Source: JAIEOG01 sp964611895
GTDB lineage: Bacteria; Bdellovibrionota; FAC87; UBA2466
Length of the DNA: 64,000 nucleotides
Assembly: GCA_964611895.1 (NCBI GenBank)
Contig: CAZTDN010000002.1
Location: 97,827-161,826 of the forward strand
Reading direction: 5' to 3'
The translations under genes and the position numbers were made by a program. The notes beneath the pieces were generated by a model. That model did not search any database. It was not told the DNA's origin and was given only the letters and a program-made list of their open reading frames with translations. This document shows positions 52,664 through 61,664 of the stretch, one piece after another; the first letter of the stretch is position 1, and every line of letters begins with the position of its first letter.

Positions 52664-53707
52664 GTGCACCTATCAAAACTATTTTTTGTTTTCTTTTTCT
52701 TCCAAGCTTCTGTTGGAAGCGCGGCACAACCGGGGTTCATCTATCGGACATTCCAAAAACAAGCCCAAAAAAAGCGCAACCGCCCAGTTTTTATTCTGGA
52801 CCAGCAATTTGAAACCCAGTGGTCGACAGTGGAGCGCCCATCGGGAAAGTACGAGTTTGCGATCATTGAGGGCAGCTGCAATCAAGAAACACAGTCACGC
52901 TTTTTAATCGTAAGCCGAAACAAAAAAGGGTACTTCGTCCAACTCTTAGAACAGGCCGAATTTTACTCTTCAGTGGAATGGCAAATCGATCCCCGGTCTA
53001 TGAAACCGGCGCCCTCCCAGATCTACCAAGAATCGGGAACTCTCTTCACTCAAAACAAGGACGGCGTGGGACGCCAATTTAGCGTGCACGGCGGCAAACG
53101 CGCTTTCAAGCGGGGATATTGGCTCGAAGTCCATTTCGATAACACTGAAGAAGTGCGCGTATGCCAGTTTCACAAAGTCATCGGCAAGCCGGAACACCGC
53201 TGGTTCAATGAAAAAGCCGAACACCCCAAAGACGCTGACGAACTCTTGCAAAAACTCAAACAGGACAAAAGCGAGTACGCTTTTTATGCCGTGGGAAATC
53301 TTGGCCACTGTCCACCCTGCCAGGCCTTCGAAAAACTGATTCAACCCTACGCCATCCGTGGACATGTCTTCGCTCCCGGGGAACAGACCCCCATCGCGAC
53401 AAGTTTTTACGCTTCGGACTACGACGCTCTATTAGACAACCGCACACCAGTGAATGAGTACTTCCGAAATTTGCGAGTAGGTTTTCCCCAACTGCATGTT
53501 CTGCACCGCAACCCCAAAGATGGTAAGTGGTACGAAGTCCATATTCCAGACGAAGATAGAGAATCTTCCAGTGCTCCAGGAAGTCGGCTGGCGACCTTTG
53601 AATGGGCCGAGGACAAAACTGCCTCCCATTTGGACGAAATGCTCAAAAAACTGGTGCACGATCCGCGCTACAAACACGAAACACTCGTCCCCGGACAAGA
53701 GCCCTAG
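52664..53707 (+). CDS. Secreted protein with thioredoxin-like CPPC motif
   Basis: I start at GTG 52664 because it leads straight into a signal peptide (HLSKLFFVFFFFQASVGSAA). The frame opens at 52547, overlapping the TetR gene. About 347 aa. The N-terminal 200 residues are beta/alpha of unknown type. The C-terminal part contains YAVGNLGHCPPCQAFEKLI, with CPPC in thioredoxin-like context after a hydrophobic strand, and FPQLHVLHRNPKDGKWYEV where a cis-proline strand could be. A redox or thiol-binding role in the periplasm is possible, but unproven. It is not an obvious part of the pump operon. Confidence 0.65.
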   Translation: MHLSKLFFVFFFFQASVGSAAQPGFIYRTFQKQAQKKRNRPVFILDQQFETQWSTVERPSGKYEFAIIEGSCNQETQSRFLIVSRNKKGYFVQLLEQAEFYSSVEWQIDPRSMKPAPSQIYQESGTLFTQNKDGVGRQFSVHGGKRAFKRGYWLEVHFDNTEEVRVCQFHKVIGKPEHRWFNEKAEHPKDADELLQKLKQDKSEYAFYAVGNLGHCPPCQAFEKLIQPYAIRGHVFAPGEQTPIATSFYASDYDALLDNRTPVNEYFRNLRVGFPQLHVLHRNPKDGKWYEVHIPDEDRESSSAPGSRLATFEWAEDKTASHLDEMLKKLVHDPRYKHETLVPGQEP

Positions 53708-53980
53708 CCTCGCAGACACCGCCTACCGCGTGTTTAGAACCTAGTGAAATAGGTCCCCTAAAACCTAGGCAGTTTTTTGTCGTTTGGATTCAAAGAGTTA
53801 GCCCTTTGGGCAAGGGAATACGACTTGCTGTATACACCCAGCGTCCGCAATTTAGTCAATGCGGCCCACCCCAATAAATCGTATATATTACTGTATTTAT
53901 TGATTATTTCATCAGAAGTGCTGTCCAAGAAGTCTCCACGGCACCCTCCTTGCAAATCAAACAGGCAAATGGGTGAAGCT
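53708..53980. other. Intergenic region, no clear feature
   Basis: 273 bases between the CPPC gene and the lipoprotein gene at 53981. It is AT-rich near 53880-53910 and probably carries the lipoprotein promoter. I see no convincing ORF or RNA. An open frame from 53777 merges into the lipoprotein but has no translation signals. Confidence 0.4.
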
Positions 53981-54412
53981 ATGAAATCGACCTCTTTTAA
54001 AACAGTGACCTGGTTTATCCTCGGCCTCTTGTTTCTAGCGGTGGCAGCTTGTGGCCGTACTGAGGACGGGACTCGTGGCCTGTTTGGAACTCCCTCCAAC
54101 GGGGGACAAGTCACCCAACAATCCAATTCAACAACGGGTCTTTACTGCATCGCCGAACCCCTAAAAACTCTGGTGAAGTCTGAAGAAGCCTTCCAAGTAC
54201 GAGTGACCGTTTACAACTCCACCGGCACCGTGCGGGTAGTTGGCTTTGACTCCCCTGCGGAAGACTCTGTGATTTTGATTTCAACTTCCTACAATAATAA
54301 ATATGGAACCGATGTGCAGTGGCAACCCACTCTCACCGTCCAGGACACATCGGGCACTGCAAAGTGCGGCTTCAAGATTTTGGTTCAAAGCACCGTCTAC
54401 CGCCGCTTTTAG
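53981..54412 (+). CDS. Small lipoprotein of unknown function
   Basis: ATG 53981 follows GGGTGA. A lipoprotein signal peptide with lipobox VAAC (Cys 24) precedes about 120 residues of beta-like sequence. Two cysteines (LYCIAEP and AKCGFKI) may pair. FKILVQSTVYRRF is the C-terminus. No family recognised; it looks like a small Ig-like or immunoglobulin-type periplasmic lipoprotein. It is monocistronic. Confidence 0.72.
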   Translation: MKSTSFKTVTWFILGLLFLAVAACGRTEDGTRGLFGTPSNGGQVTQQSNSTTGLYCIAEPLKTLVKSEEAFQVRVTVYNSTGTVRVVGFDSPAEDSVILISTSYNNKYGTDVQWQPTLTVQDTSGTAKCGFKILVQSTVYRRF

Positions 54413-54477
54413 TCTCGAAAAATTTCGCCAATACCTGCTTTCCGATCTAGACTGACTCCCTTATTAGGGGGTTTGTC

Positions 54478-55689
54478 ATGGGGTTAATTCCACTCAAACA
54501 AATTGAAGAAGCGCGTACCCGCATTGCGCCATACATTCGCAAGACACCGTTTGTACCGCTCGATATCCTCAGCACCGAGGGACGAAAAGTTCTGATGAAG
54601 TGCGAGCTTTTCCAAAGAACCGGATCCTTCAAGATGCGAGGAGCAACAAACTGCATCCTACACAACCTCGAACAAGCCAAACGCAGCGGCGTAGTCGCAG
54701 CGAGCGCCGGTAACCATGCTCAGGGCGTGGCAGCCATTTGCAAAGAACTGGGTATCCGATCCACTATTGTCATGCCCACCGGAACGCCCCCGGTAAAAAT
54801 CAAAAACACTCAAGACTGGGGCGCCCAAGTAGAACTCTCAGGAACAGTATTCGATGAGTCCTACCAACGCGCGCAAGCTATCGCTAAAGAAAAAGGCTAC
54901 GTTTTCATTCACCCCTTCAACGACCCGCACGTCATCGCCGGTCAGGGAACCATTGCTCTGGAAATGGTCGAAGACCCAATGTTCCAAGACATTGAAGCCG
55001 TTGCGATTGCCATTGGAGGAGGAGGACTTATCACGGGCTGTGCGAGCGTTTTCAAAGCTCTCCGACCCGACATTAAGATCTACGGTATCACCGCACAAAA
55101 TGCCCCCACCGTGCACTCTTCTTTTCAAAAAAAATCGGTCACCGAAGAACCCGTCCAGTACACACTTGCAGAAACCATCGCCACAAAAAAAATGGCTCCA
55201 CAGATGCTGGAATATATTCTCGAGGGGGTAGATACCGTTTTTGGGCTCTCTGAGGAATCTATTGCGCACGCCATTTCGCTCCTAGCCGAAAAAGCGAAAA
55301 TGGTAGTCGAAGGGTCAGGGGCAATCGGCGTTTCAGCCATTTTAGAAAACAAAATTCCGGAGAAAAAAGTTGCGGTCATCTTGTGCGGGGGCAATATCGA
55401 CCTCCCCTCTTTTGGGCAAATCCTCGACAGAGGTATGGTCGAGCAAGGCCGGCTAGTTCGCCTGATTATTACTATTTCGGATCGCCCCGGAGGACTTAAC
55501 GCCGTCACGCAAGTACTCGCCGAAAAGGGAGCGAATATCCTCCAAGTGTTTCACCAGAGAGCGAGCTTGGAAGCCGCTATCGGCAAGGCTCAAATTGAAG
55601 TGGAAATTGAAACTCGCGGGAGCGAACACACCCAAGAAATACTAGGCGCACTCGCACAAAAAGGGTTCCACGTTCGGCATGCGATGTAA
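54478..55689 (+). CDS. ilvA: Threonine dehydratase (threonine ammonia-lyase) with ACT domain
   Basis: 403 aa. PLP lysine in RTGSFKMRGA (about residue 50). SAGNHAQGVA and GGGGLITG bind the cofactor. The C-terminal 80 residues (RLIITISDRPGGLNAVTQVL) form an ACT-type regulatory domain. It converts threonine to 2-oxobutanoate and ammonia, for isoleucine synthesis or catabolism. One ACT domain and this length resemble the short/catabolic type rather than the longer E. coli IlvA. The 3' end overlaps the next gene by 11 bases. Confidence 0.94.
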   Translation: MGLIPLKQIEEARTRIAPYIRKTPFVPLDILSTEGRKVLMKCELFQRTGSFKMRGATNCILHNLEQAKRSGVVAASAGNHAQGVAAICKELGIRSTIVMPTGTPPVKIKNTQDWGAQVELSGTVFDESYQRAQAIAKEKGYVFIHPFNDPHVIAGQGTIALEMVEDPMFQDIEAVAIAIGGGGLITGCASVFKALRPDIKIYGITAQNAPTVHSSFQKKSVTEEPVQYTLAETIATKKMAPQMLEYILEGVDTVFGLSEESIAHAISLLAEKAKMVVEGSGAIGVSAILENKIPEKKVAVILCGGNIDLPSFGQILDRGMVEQGRLVRLIITISDRPGGLNAVTQVLAEKGANILQVFHQRASLEAAIGKAQIEVEIETRGSEHTQEILGALAQKGFHVRHAM

Positions 55690-56380
55690 AACGCTCCTAC
55701 TCATTTGCTTGTGTCTAGGAACACGAGGCGTTTTGGGGCACTGGGGTTTTGTTGGGGATAGCCGCTATGTCGTGCAGCAATCCAGAACAGACGAATTGAT
55801 TCATACGTTCGGATGGCGTGACACGGGGGAGACCAGTGCGTTACACCTGTTTGCGCGAGTGAACCATTCCGGTTTTCATTGGAATGGGATGACCTATGGC
55901 GGGCATTTTCACTACTACCCTTGGAGCTGGCTTCACCTTAATACCCTGCTTACCCAGCGCAATTGGATGCCCGACCCTAGCTCCACGGCAAGCCTGCTCG
56001 TCTCGGTCGGCCTGGAAAGCCAGCTTCCCTCCTGGCTCAAAGGCTATTTCGATTTGGGACACTATATTCGCTTGCACCACCCTCGAGCAAACCACTTGCT
56101 ACCTCCGATCGCGGGAGGCTTTATTCAGTCGGACTGGGCGGTGCGCTTTGGACTCAGAGTAATTCCCACTGACTCGCTATCCTTCAGCATCTCAATTGCC
56201 ACTTTTGAATCGGTGGATGTTTACAATCTAAACAATCCCATCACCGAGGTGCGTGCGAATTGGATGGGGACTGACTATTCCCTGGGAGCCTATCTGCGCC
56301 ATCAAATGCTCCTCGGGTTTGGACTACGGGATGCGTGGGTAATAGGCGCTACTATTGAACTTCCTTACGTTCGAAACTAA
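55679..56380 (+). CDS. Predicted outer-membrane/secreted beta-rich protein, 233 aa
   Basis: ATG 55679 overlaps ilvA by 11 bases. A signal peptide (MRCKTLLLICLCLGTRGVLG) leads to a Trp/Tyr/His-rich mature chain with alternating hydrophobic residues and a C-terminal stretch RDAWVIGATIELPYVRN. This is typical of small outer-membrane beta-barrels. No family recognised. It overlaps the convergent phosphoesterase gene by 29 bases. Confidence 0.68.
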   Translation: MRCKTLLLICLCLGTRGVLGHWGFVGDSRYVVQQSRTDELIHTFGWRDTGETSALHLFARVNHSGFHWNGMTYGGHFHYYPWSWLHLNTLLTQRNWMPDPSSTASLLVSVGLESQLPSWLKGYFDLGHYIRLHHPRANHLLPPIAGGFIQSDWAVRFGLRVIPTDSLSFSISIATFESVDVYNLNNPITEVRANWMGTDYSLGAYLRHQMLLGFGLRDAWVIGATIELPYVRN

Positions 56381-57194
56381 CCTGGCTGCCGTTCACCGAA
56401 ACCCGAGCATAAAAATACCCCAAAACAGGAGGCATTCTTCGCCCTCCGCCCCCTCCTGCTACTAAATAGCTGACGCCATCGATCGCTTGAAGGATGTAGC
56501 TATGGTAGTGTGCGCCCAACCAGCCTTTCACCCCGTTGCGTGACGCCAGCGACATCAGCAGATTGGATTCGGTATCATTGGCAAGTCGCAAGTACGTCTC
56601 CACACCAGGCACCACAGGTAAATAGTGGCTAAATAGAAATATGTTTTCTTGGGTCGATTGAGCCAACTCCCCTTTCAGCCACTGTATCTGCCGACTTCCC
56701 AGGGTACCGTCCGCTGTATCCAACCCGATAAACTTGGAATTTCCAGCTACAAACGAATAGGTGCTCGATCCATTATGATTTTTGTAGTTCTCCCAACCGT
56801 CGTAAAAAATGTCATGATTGCCCGCTACGCAAAAAACTTTCCCATCCCAACCAGTATCCTGAATCGCTTGCCGCATCGCCAAGACATCTGACTCTTTTCC
56901 TTCGTCTACAAGATCCCCCAAGAGCAACACAAACTCATCCCCATCTGCGGCGGCCGCGTTGAGGATATCCCTAAAGCGATCGGTTCCACCCCCTCCGATG
57001 TGCAAATCTCCCACAGCTGCAAAAGTAAACCGAGCAGGATCCCCAGAAGCCAAAGTAAACGTGCTGGAGGACGCTAGGGCAAGGCTTTCGGTCACCCGAC
57101 GCTCAGGCGTAGTGCGGCTGACACAGCTTAGAACGACCACCAAACCAATCAAAAAAGCACTTTTTCCCAATTGCCGTTGATTTTTAGCAAGCAT
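56352..57194 (-). CDS. Calcineurin-like metallophosphoesterase lipoprotein
   Basis: ATG 57194 opens a lipoprotein signal (GKSAFLIGLVVVLSC). All metal ligands are seen: GDLH (about 65), GDLVDEG, GNHD, the histidine of FSHYLPV, and GAHYHS. This is an active-looking phosphodiesterase/phosphatase fold, tartrate-resistant acid phosphatase-like in layout. Unlike the degenerate 7023 gene it should be catalytic. Substrate unknown. Periplasm-facing. Confidence 0.86.
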   Translation of the reverse strand: MLAKNQRQLGKSAFLIGLVVVLSCVSRTTPERRVTESLALASSSTFTLASGDPARFTFAAVGDLHIGGGGTDRFRDILNAAAADGDEFVLLLGDLVDEGKESDVLAMRQAIQDTGWDGKVFCVAGNHDIFYDGWENYKNHNGSSTYSFVAGNSKFIGLDTADGTLGSRQIQWLKGELAQSTQENIFLFSHYLPVVPGVETYLRLANDTESNLLMSLASRNGVKGWLGAHYHSYILQAIDGVSYLVAGGGGGRRMPPVLGYFYARVSVNGSQVSFERKEVQ

Positions 57195-57224
57195 AGTCTC
57201 TTTAATCTGAACCAGGACGGTACA

Positions 57225-57692
57225 TTGGACAACTCTGAAAATCAGTTCCTCCAGCACGAATACCTAAACCTATGGCGTTTTTATGGAATAGATTTGGGAC
57301 CTGAGGTGGCTTGGCCTAAGACTGAAAACGCGTGGGAAGTTGAGGGCCGCGCTGGAGCTCCCGTGCTTTTTTTGGGTGAAAGCTTATTGGAAGCACCTTC
57401 CAGAAACTTGCTTCTGAAAATCGCTCAGGCCATTGCATTACCCACAGACGATCTTTTGCTAGCGAGTTTTTCTTCAAGCGCAGAAAGCTCTGAGCTTTTT
57501 CGCCTGGCCCCCTCTCGCGTTTTGGTTGCGTTTGGACAAGCAGCACACGAATTGGTGCGGAGCATAGACAAAGGCGTGAGTTTTTCGGTGTTTTTTACGC
57601 ACCACCCAACTGCATTACTTGAAACTCCTGAGCTAAAGAAAGAAACCTGGGAAACCATGAAACAAGTACAAGAAGTCCTGAGGAATGCGTGA
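57225..57692 (+). CDS. UDG-superfamily-like protein without catalytic motifs
   Basis: TTG 57225 with AGGA upstream is the likely start (155 aa); ATG 57171 would overlap the divergent lipoprotein start. VLFLGESLLEAPS is where GEAPGxxED of family 4 uracil-DNA glycosylases would be. RVLVAFGQAAHELV and FFTHHPTALLETPELKKETW match the later strand and the HPAALLRNPELKRxxW motif of that family. The catalytic acidic residue is absent, and there are no iron-sulphur cysteines. It may be a binding protein rather than an enzyme. It is coupled to nfeD by an overlapping GTGA. Confidence 0.65.
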   Translation: MDNSENQFLQHEYLNLWRFYGIDLGPEVAWPKTENAWEVEGRAGAPVLFLGESLLEAPSRNLLLKIAQAIALPTDDLLLASFSSSAESSELFRLAPSRVLVAFGQAAHELVRSIDKGVSFSVFFTHHPTALLETPELKKETWETMKQVQEVLRNA

Positions 57693-58972
57693 GAAACAAA
57701 CTCCTCCTTTCCCTCGCACTACTCTGGAGCCATTGGGTTTTGGCCAGCGCTGCGGTGCCCATGCTTACCATCGCCGATAGCATCAACCCCGGAACAGGCG
57801 AATACTTGATCTCTGGAATTGAAGCCGCTGAGAAAAACCAAGCGCCCTATGTCGTCGTGGTATTGGACACTCCGGGGGGATTGCTCCATACAACCCGACT
57901 CATTGTGCAAAAAATGCTTTCATCTCCAGTGCCGGTAGTGGTTTTTGTTGGACCTCAGGGTGCACACGCGGGCTCGGCAGGCGCCTTGATCACTTTTGCT
58001 GCCGATGTCGCGGTCATGGCGCCTGCAACCAACATCGGGGCCGCTCACCCCGTTTCGGCCGGTGGTGGCCCAATGGATGAAACCTCCGACGCCAAAATCA
58101 CGAATGACACAGCAGCATTCGCCGAGAGCATCGCAAAGGCGCGAGGCCGAAATCCCGAAGCTGCTATCCAAACCGTGAAAAAGAGCTCGTCTTTGACTGC
58201 GGAAAACGCGCTCAAACAAGGAGTCATCGATTTCATCGCGAAAGACATCATTGAGCTTCAATCGAAGCTGGTGGGTTTTCGGCTTCGAGTCGCCAAGAAC
58301 GCTATTGATAGCCTGCCAAAGGAACCAAGCCCGCTTACCCCTTTGCCACCATCGCTTAGACACCGGGTTGTTTCCTTTTTCGCTAACCCTAGCTTGGCTT
58401 ATATGATCCTCAGCTTTGGGGCGCTTTGCCTTTGGATCGAACTCACACACCCTGGACTGTTTGTTCCGGGCATTACGGGAGTCCTCTGTCTCTTAGTCAG
58501 CTTAGTGTCTTTTCAACTTTTACCTATCAGCTACGGTGCGCTCGGGTTGATCTTGATTGGGTTTGGTTTGATTATCGCTGAGCTTTTCCTGCCGGCATAT
58601 GGTTTGCTTGGACTTGCAGGGGTCTTGAGCTTTGTCTTTGGCAGCCTGTTTCTCATAGACACCCCTTCACCTGGATTTGAAATCCCCTTAAAACTGATTT
58701 TCCCCACGGCGGCTACTTTGGCTTTGGTCGCTGCCTTTCTCGCCTATGTGCTCTACCGCAGTCGCCGCGTGAAACACCGCTCAGGACTGAGCGCCCTTGT
58801 GGGAGAAACGGGAGAAGCGATGGAACTCGTGAACGCAAATCAAGGCAAGGTTCTTGTTGGCGGAGAGCTTTGGAATGCGGTATCAACCGATTCAACTCCG
58901 ATCCCCAAGGGGGCCCGAGTACAAGTCCGATCGGTGAATCGATTCACGCTGGTAGTAACTTTGAAGGAGTAG
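57689..58972 (+). CDS. nfeD: NfeD-family membrane protein with ClpP-like serine protease domain
   Basis: 427 aa from a GTG that overlaps the upstream stop. A signal/membrane segment precedes a ClpP-class protease domain: VVVLDTPGGLLHTTR, the catalytic serine in AHAGSAGALI (about Ser99) and a lysine in ESIAKARGRN. Four or more membrane segments follow (ILSFGALCLWIEL, LIGFGLIIAELFL), and a C-terminal OB-fold (LVGETGEAMELV to RVQVRSVNRFTLVV). Long NfeD proteins act with slipins (the next gene) in membrane protein quality control. Confidence 0.93.
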   Translation: MRNKLLLSLALLWSHWVLASAAVPMLTIADSINPGTGEYLISGIEAAEKNQAPYVVVVLDTPGGLLHTTRLIVQKMLSSPVPVVVFVGPQGAHAGSAGALITFAADVAVMAPATNIGAAHPVSAGGGPMDETSDAKITNDTAAFAESIAKARGRNPEAAIQTVKKSSSLTAENALKQGVIDFIAKDIIELQSKLVGFRLRVAKNAIDSLPKEPSPLTPLPPSLRHRVVSFFANPSLAYMILSFGALCLWIELTHPGLFVPGITGVLCLLVSLVSFQLLPISYGALGLILIGFGLIIAELFLPAYGLLGLAGVLSFVFGSLFLIDTPSPGFEIPLKLIFPTAATLALVAAFLAYVLYRSRRVKHRSGLSALVGETGEAMELVNANQGKVLVGGELWNAVSTDSTPIPKGARVQVRSVNRFTLVVTLKE

Positions 58973-58975
58973 AGA

Positions 58976-59737
58976 ATGATTTTTCTTTCGTTTCCGGTTT
59001 TTATTTTAGGCTTTCTGCTTCTGTCGTCGATCCGGATTTTGCAAGAGTACGAACGAGGAGTGATTTTCCGGCTTGGGCGTTTAATAGGCGAAAAAGGCCC
59101 GGGTCTGGTCATCGTGCTCCCGGGGATCGATCGCATGGTTAAAGTCCCTCTGCGGGTGGTCACAACCGATGTTCCACCCCAAGACGTAATCACTCGAGAC
59201 AACGTATCCATTGTCGTGAACGCGGTTATTTTGTTTCGAGTGGTGGATCCCATTAAGGCGATAAATAACGTCGAAAGCTACTTGGAAAGCACCTACCAGT
59301 ACGCACAAACTACATTGCGCTCCGTCCTGGGGTCGGTGGAACTGGACGACGTTCTATCCGAACGTGAAGTACTCAATAAACGCATCCAGGAAATCCTGGA
59401 TCTACACACCGAGCCCTGGGGAGTGAAAGTCTCTGCTGTTGAAATCAAACAAGTAGACCTCCCCAAAGAAATGCAACGAGCCTTAGCTCAACAGGCCGAA
59501 GCCGAAAGGCAAAGACGCGCTAAAGTGATCAACGCTCAGGGGGAATTCCAGGCAGCCGAAAAACTTTGCGAAGCCGCGGGAATGATGGAACGTCACCCGG
59601 CAGCACTTCAACTACGATATTTACAAACCTTGACCGAAATCGCGTCAGAGAATAACTCTACGACACTTTTCCCAATCCCCATTGATATCTTTAAACCGTT
59701 TTTGGATTCGATGGGCCGAAAAACTAAAGAAGTCTAG
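58976..59737 (+). CDS. Slipin/stomatin-like SPFH protein
   Basis: 253 aa, three bases after nfeD. An N-terminal membrane segment (MIFLSFPVFILGFLLLSS) precedes the SPFH domain with EYERGVIFRLGRLIGEKGPG and VEIKQVDLPKEMQRALAQQA. A coiled-coil/helical tail follows. These proteins form membrane microdomain scaffolds and are the usual partners of NfeD. The stop shares CTAG with the convergent peptidase gene. Confidence 0.95.
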   Translation: MIFLSFPVFILGFLLLSSIRILQEYERGVIFRLGRLIGEKGPGLVIVLPGIDRMVKVPLRVVTTDVPPQDVITRDNVSIVVNAVILFRVVDPIKAINNVESYLESTYQYAQTTLRSVLGSVELDDVLSEREVLNKRIQEILDLHTEPWGVKVSAVEIKQVDLPKEMQRALAQQAEAERQRRAKVINAQGEFQAAEKLCEAAGMMERHPAALQLRYLQTLTEIASENNSTTLFPIPIDIFKPFLDSMGRKTKEV

Positions 59738-60519
59738 AGCGTTTCTCCCAATCCATACCGCGCTGACGATTGGTAGGTGGCTAGATTTTCCAATGCGACT
59801 TTCTCCAATGTCGTTGCACGATCAGCGCTGGATGGATGCGTCGATAAAAAGGGGATGGATGCCCCGCTATACCGCGCAAACCGCTGCCAAAAACGCGCAG
59901 CTTCCCTGGGGTCATAACCTGCACGTGCCATGTATCGGACCCCGATCAGATCTGCCTCGGATTCGTTCGCTCGGCTAAAGGGCAGCGCTACCCCTACCTG
60001 CAATCCAATTCCCAGTGCCGACAAGAGCAGATCTTTCTGATTCGATCGCCCCCCACCTAAAATAGAATTCAAACCTTCAATAGCTAGCTGCGCCCCGAAA
60101 GCCATGGTGATACGCTGACCCCCATGCCGAGCAACCGCATGAGCGACTTCATGGCCCATCACCGCCGCCAGACCCGCTTCATTTTCAGCGACAGAAAAAA
60201 TCCCAGAATAAAAAGCCACTTTCCCGCCGGGCAGGCAAAACGCGTTTTTTTGTCGAGATTCGATCAGTTTAAACTCCCAGCTATACCCTGACTGACGCGT
60301 CACCGAAGCCACCCGCTCTCCTACTCGGTTCAAGATCTGAATCCAACGGGAGTTGGTTGAAAGCCTTTCTTTTGAAAGCACTTCTGCAAAGGCTTTTTGC
60401 CCCAACTCACTTTCTTCTGTTTCGCTTGTGATGATAAAAGCGCTACCCCCGGTTTCGGGTGTGGTCACGCAACCTCCAAGCAAAATGCTGATAACCAGTA
60501 GCGACAATGCGTTTTTCAT
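59734..60519 (-). CDS. M48-family zinc metallopeptidase lipoprotein
   Basis: ATG 60519 gives a lipoprotein signal ending LLGGC (Cys 17). The catalytic zinc site is HEVAHAVARHGG (HExxH), with the third ligand in NESEADLIGVRYMARAGYDP. Overall layout is like LoiP/YcaL-type M48 peptidases, which degrade or process outer-membrane proteins. 261 aa. It overlaps the next upstream gene by 4 bases and the convergent slipin stop by 4. Confidence 0.92.
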   Translation of the reverse strand: MKNALSLLVISILLGGCVTTPETGGSAFIITSETEESELGQKAFAEVLSKERLSTNSRWIQILNRVGERVASVTRQSGYSWEFKLIESRQKNAFCLPGGKVAFYSGIFSVAENEAGLAAVMGHEVAHAVARHGGQRITMAFGAQLAIEGLNSILGGGRSNQKDLLLSALGIGLQVGVALPFSRANESEADLIGVRYMARAGYDPREAARFWQRFARYSGASIPFLSTHPSSADRATTLEKVALENLATYQSSARYGLGETL

Positions 60520-61664
60520 TTCCCCGTTCCCTTTGCGCAATTAAGAGTCTTTTTAACCCCAAAAACCCTCTGCGCGACCCAAGCGTATTTGCGCTCGGCA
60601 ATCGGCTTGCCCTGAAAACAAAATCTTGAAGGTGCAAAAATATAAGCCGCAATATGATCGGCGAAGTCTTCTGCAACGTCTCCCGTTTTGATGGTTTCTC
60701 GCACGGCGTGAGCAAAAACAAATCCATCCGCCTTTTGGGCAGGGCCCGCCAAAGGGAAAAGCACCGGATCAGGTAAGAGAGTAAACCCTTCCAATGATGC
60801 ATCCCGATGGTAAACGTCATTCCAATCCTGTGCGACAGGTTGTACAGGGGTGGTCCACCCAGAGGCCGTGCGTTCCCACCCGGAAAATCGCGCAAACTCT
60901 TTTCTCCAATCTTCCCCTCGAACCTCCGCCTGGGCCTGAGCGATATGCGCTAGCTCATGAGCGAACACTACTGGAGCGAGTGCGCTGCCCTGCTTGAGCA
61001 GGCCTTGGGACAAACGCAAGACCGTCAGCTCTGGAACGTAGTGCGCTACCGAATGGACTGGAAACAGGCTCACTCGACTGATGTAGGAAGAGTTCCAGAA
61101 TTTGCAGGGGTGTTTGGGGCAAATCTGGTGAACCCACTTTTCCAAAACCTCAGTGTCAGAACTTCCCACCACAAGCACACCAGAAACGATTTTGGCCGCC
61201 CCATACAAATCCGCTAGAACTTCAAGAGTACTTCGCTCGCGTTTTTCATGCGGCCAACTCTGGTAGACTCGCGCGAGAGCCATCGATTCATCTGCAGTGT
61301 TCAGCAATCCCTTGAACAACCACTTAGGATCGCGGTCACTCCCCTCCCAACCCACTTTTTTCAAGTAGGCTTGCTGGAGGCCTTGCAGCGTCTTTCTCCA
61401 ATAGGCGCCGTTTCGAGCCGAAAGATATTTTTGCTCCACTTCCAGACTGGCGGTGAGCAAGAAGTCTGCGCTCCAACCTGGCACCAGCTCAGTGAGTGGC
61501 GCTTTGAGTGTCGCATCATTTTTATTCTGTTTTAAAAAAGGCGTTAAAACTGCAGCAGACGCAGCACCGGCTGGCACTGCCTCCCCCATCAAAAAAAACA
61601 GAACCGCAAGAAAACAGCTACGCAGCGGCGGAACTGTAACGCCGTTCGACGCCATCCAGAAACT
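60516..61664 (-). CDS. Exported HExxH metallopeptidase-like protein
   Basis: The open frame runs from 61793, but the signal peptide (PPLRSCFLAVLFFLMGEAVP) points to a start at ATG 61664 or 61652. AGG 8 bases before 61664 supports the former; both overlap the CADD gene's end. The zinc motif is FAHELAHIAQAQ (about residue 240), and EDFADHIAAYIF supplies the likely third ligand (ED-x-AD type). The rest is not recognisable. Two cysteines (CPKHPC) lie in the middle. It shares a 4-base overlap with the M48 lipoprotein, so both form one unit, probably acting together on envelope proteins. Confidence 0.78.
   Translation of the reverse strand, partial: SFWMASNGVTVPPLRSCFLAVLFFLMGEAVPAGAASAAVLTPFLKQNKNDATLKAPLTELVPGWSADFLLTASLEVEQKYLSARNGAYWRKTLQGLQQAYLKKVGWEGSDRDPKWLFKGLLNTADESMALARVYQSWPHEKRERSTLEVLADLYGAAKIVSGVLVVGSSDTEVLEKWVHQICPKHPCKFWNSSYISRVSLFPVHSVAHYVPELTVLRLSQGLLKQGSALAPVVFAHELAHIAQAQAEVRGEDWRKEFARFSGWERTASGWTTPVQPVAQDWNDVYHRDASLEGFTLLPDPVLFPLAGPAQKADGFVFAHAVRETIKTGDVAEDFADHIAAYIFAPSRFCFQGKPIAERKYAWVAQRVFGVKKTLNCAKGTGK

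Noticed and set aside
53777..53980. Long N-terminal extension of the 53981 lipoprotein
   Set aside because: The signal peptide and lipobox start only at 53981; the extension has no start signals.
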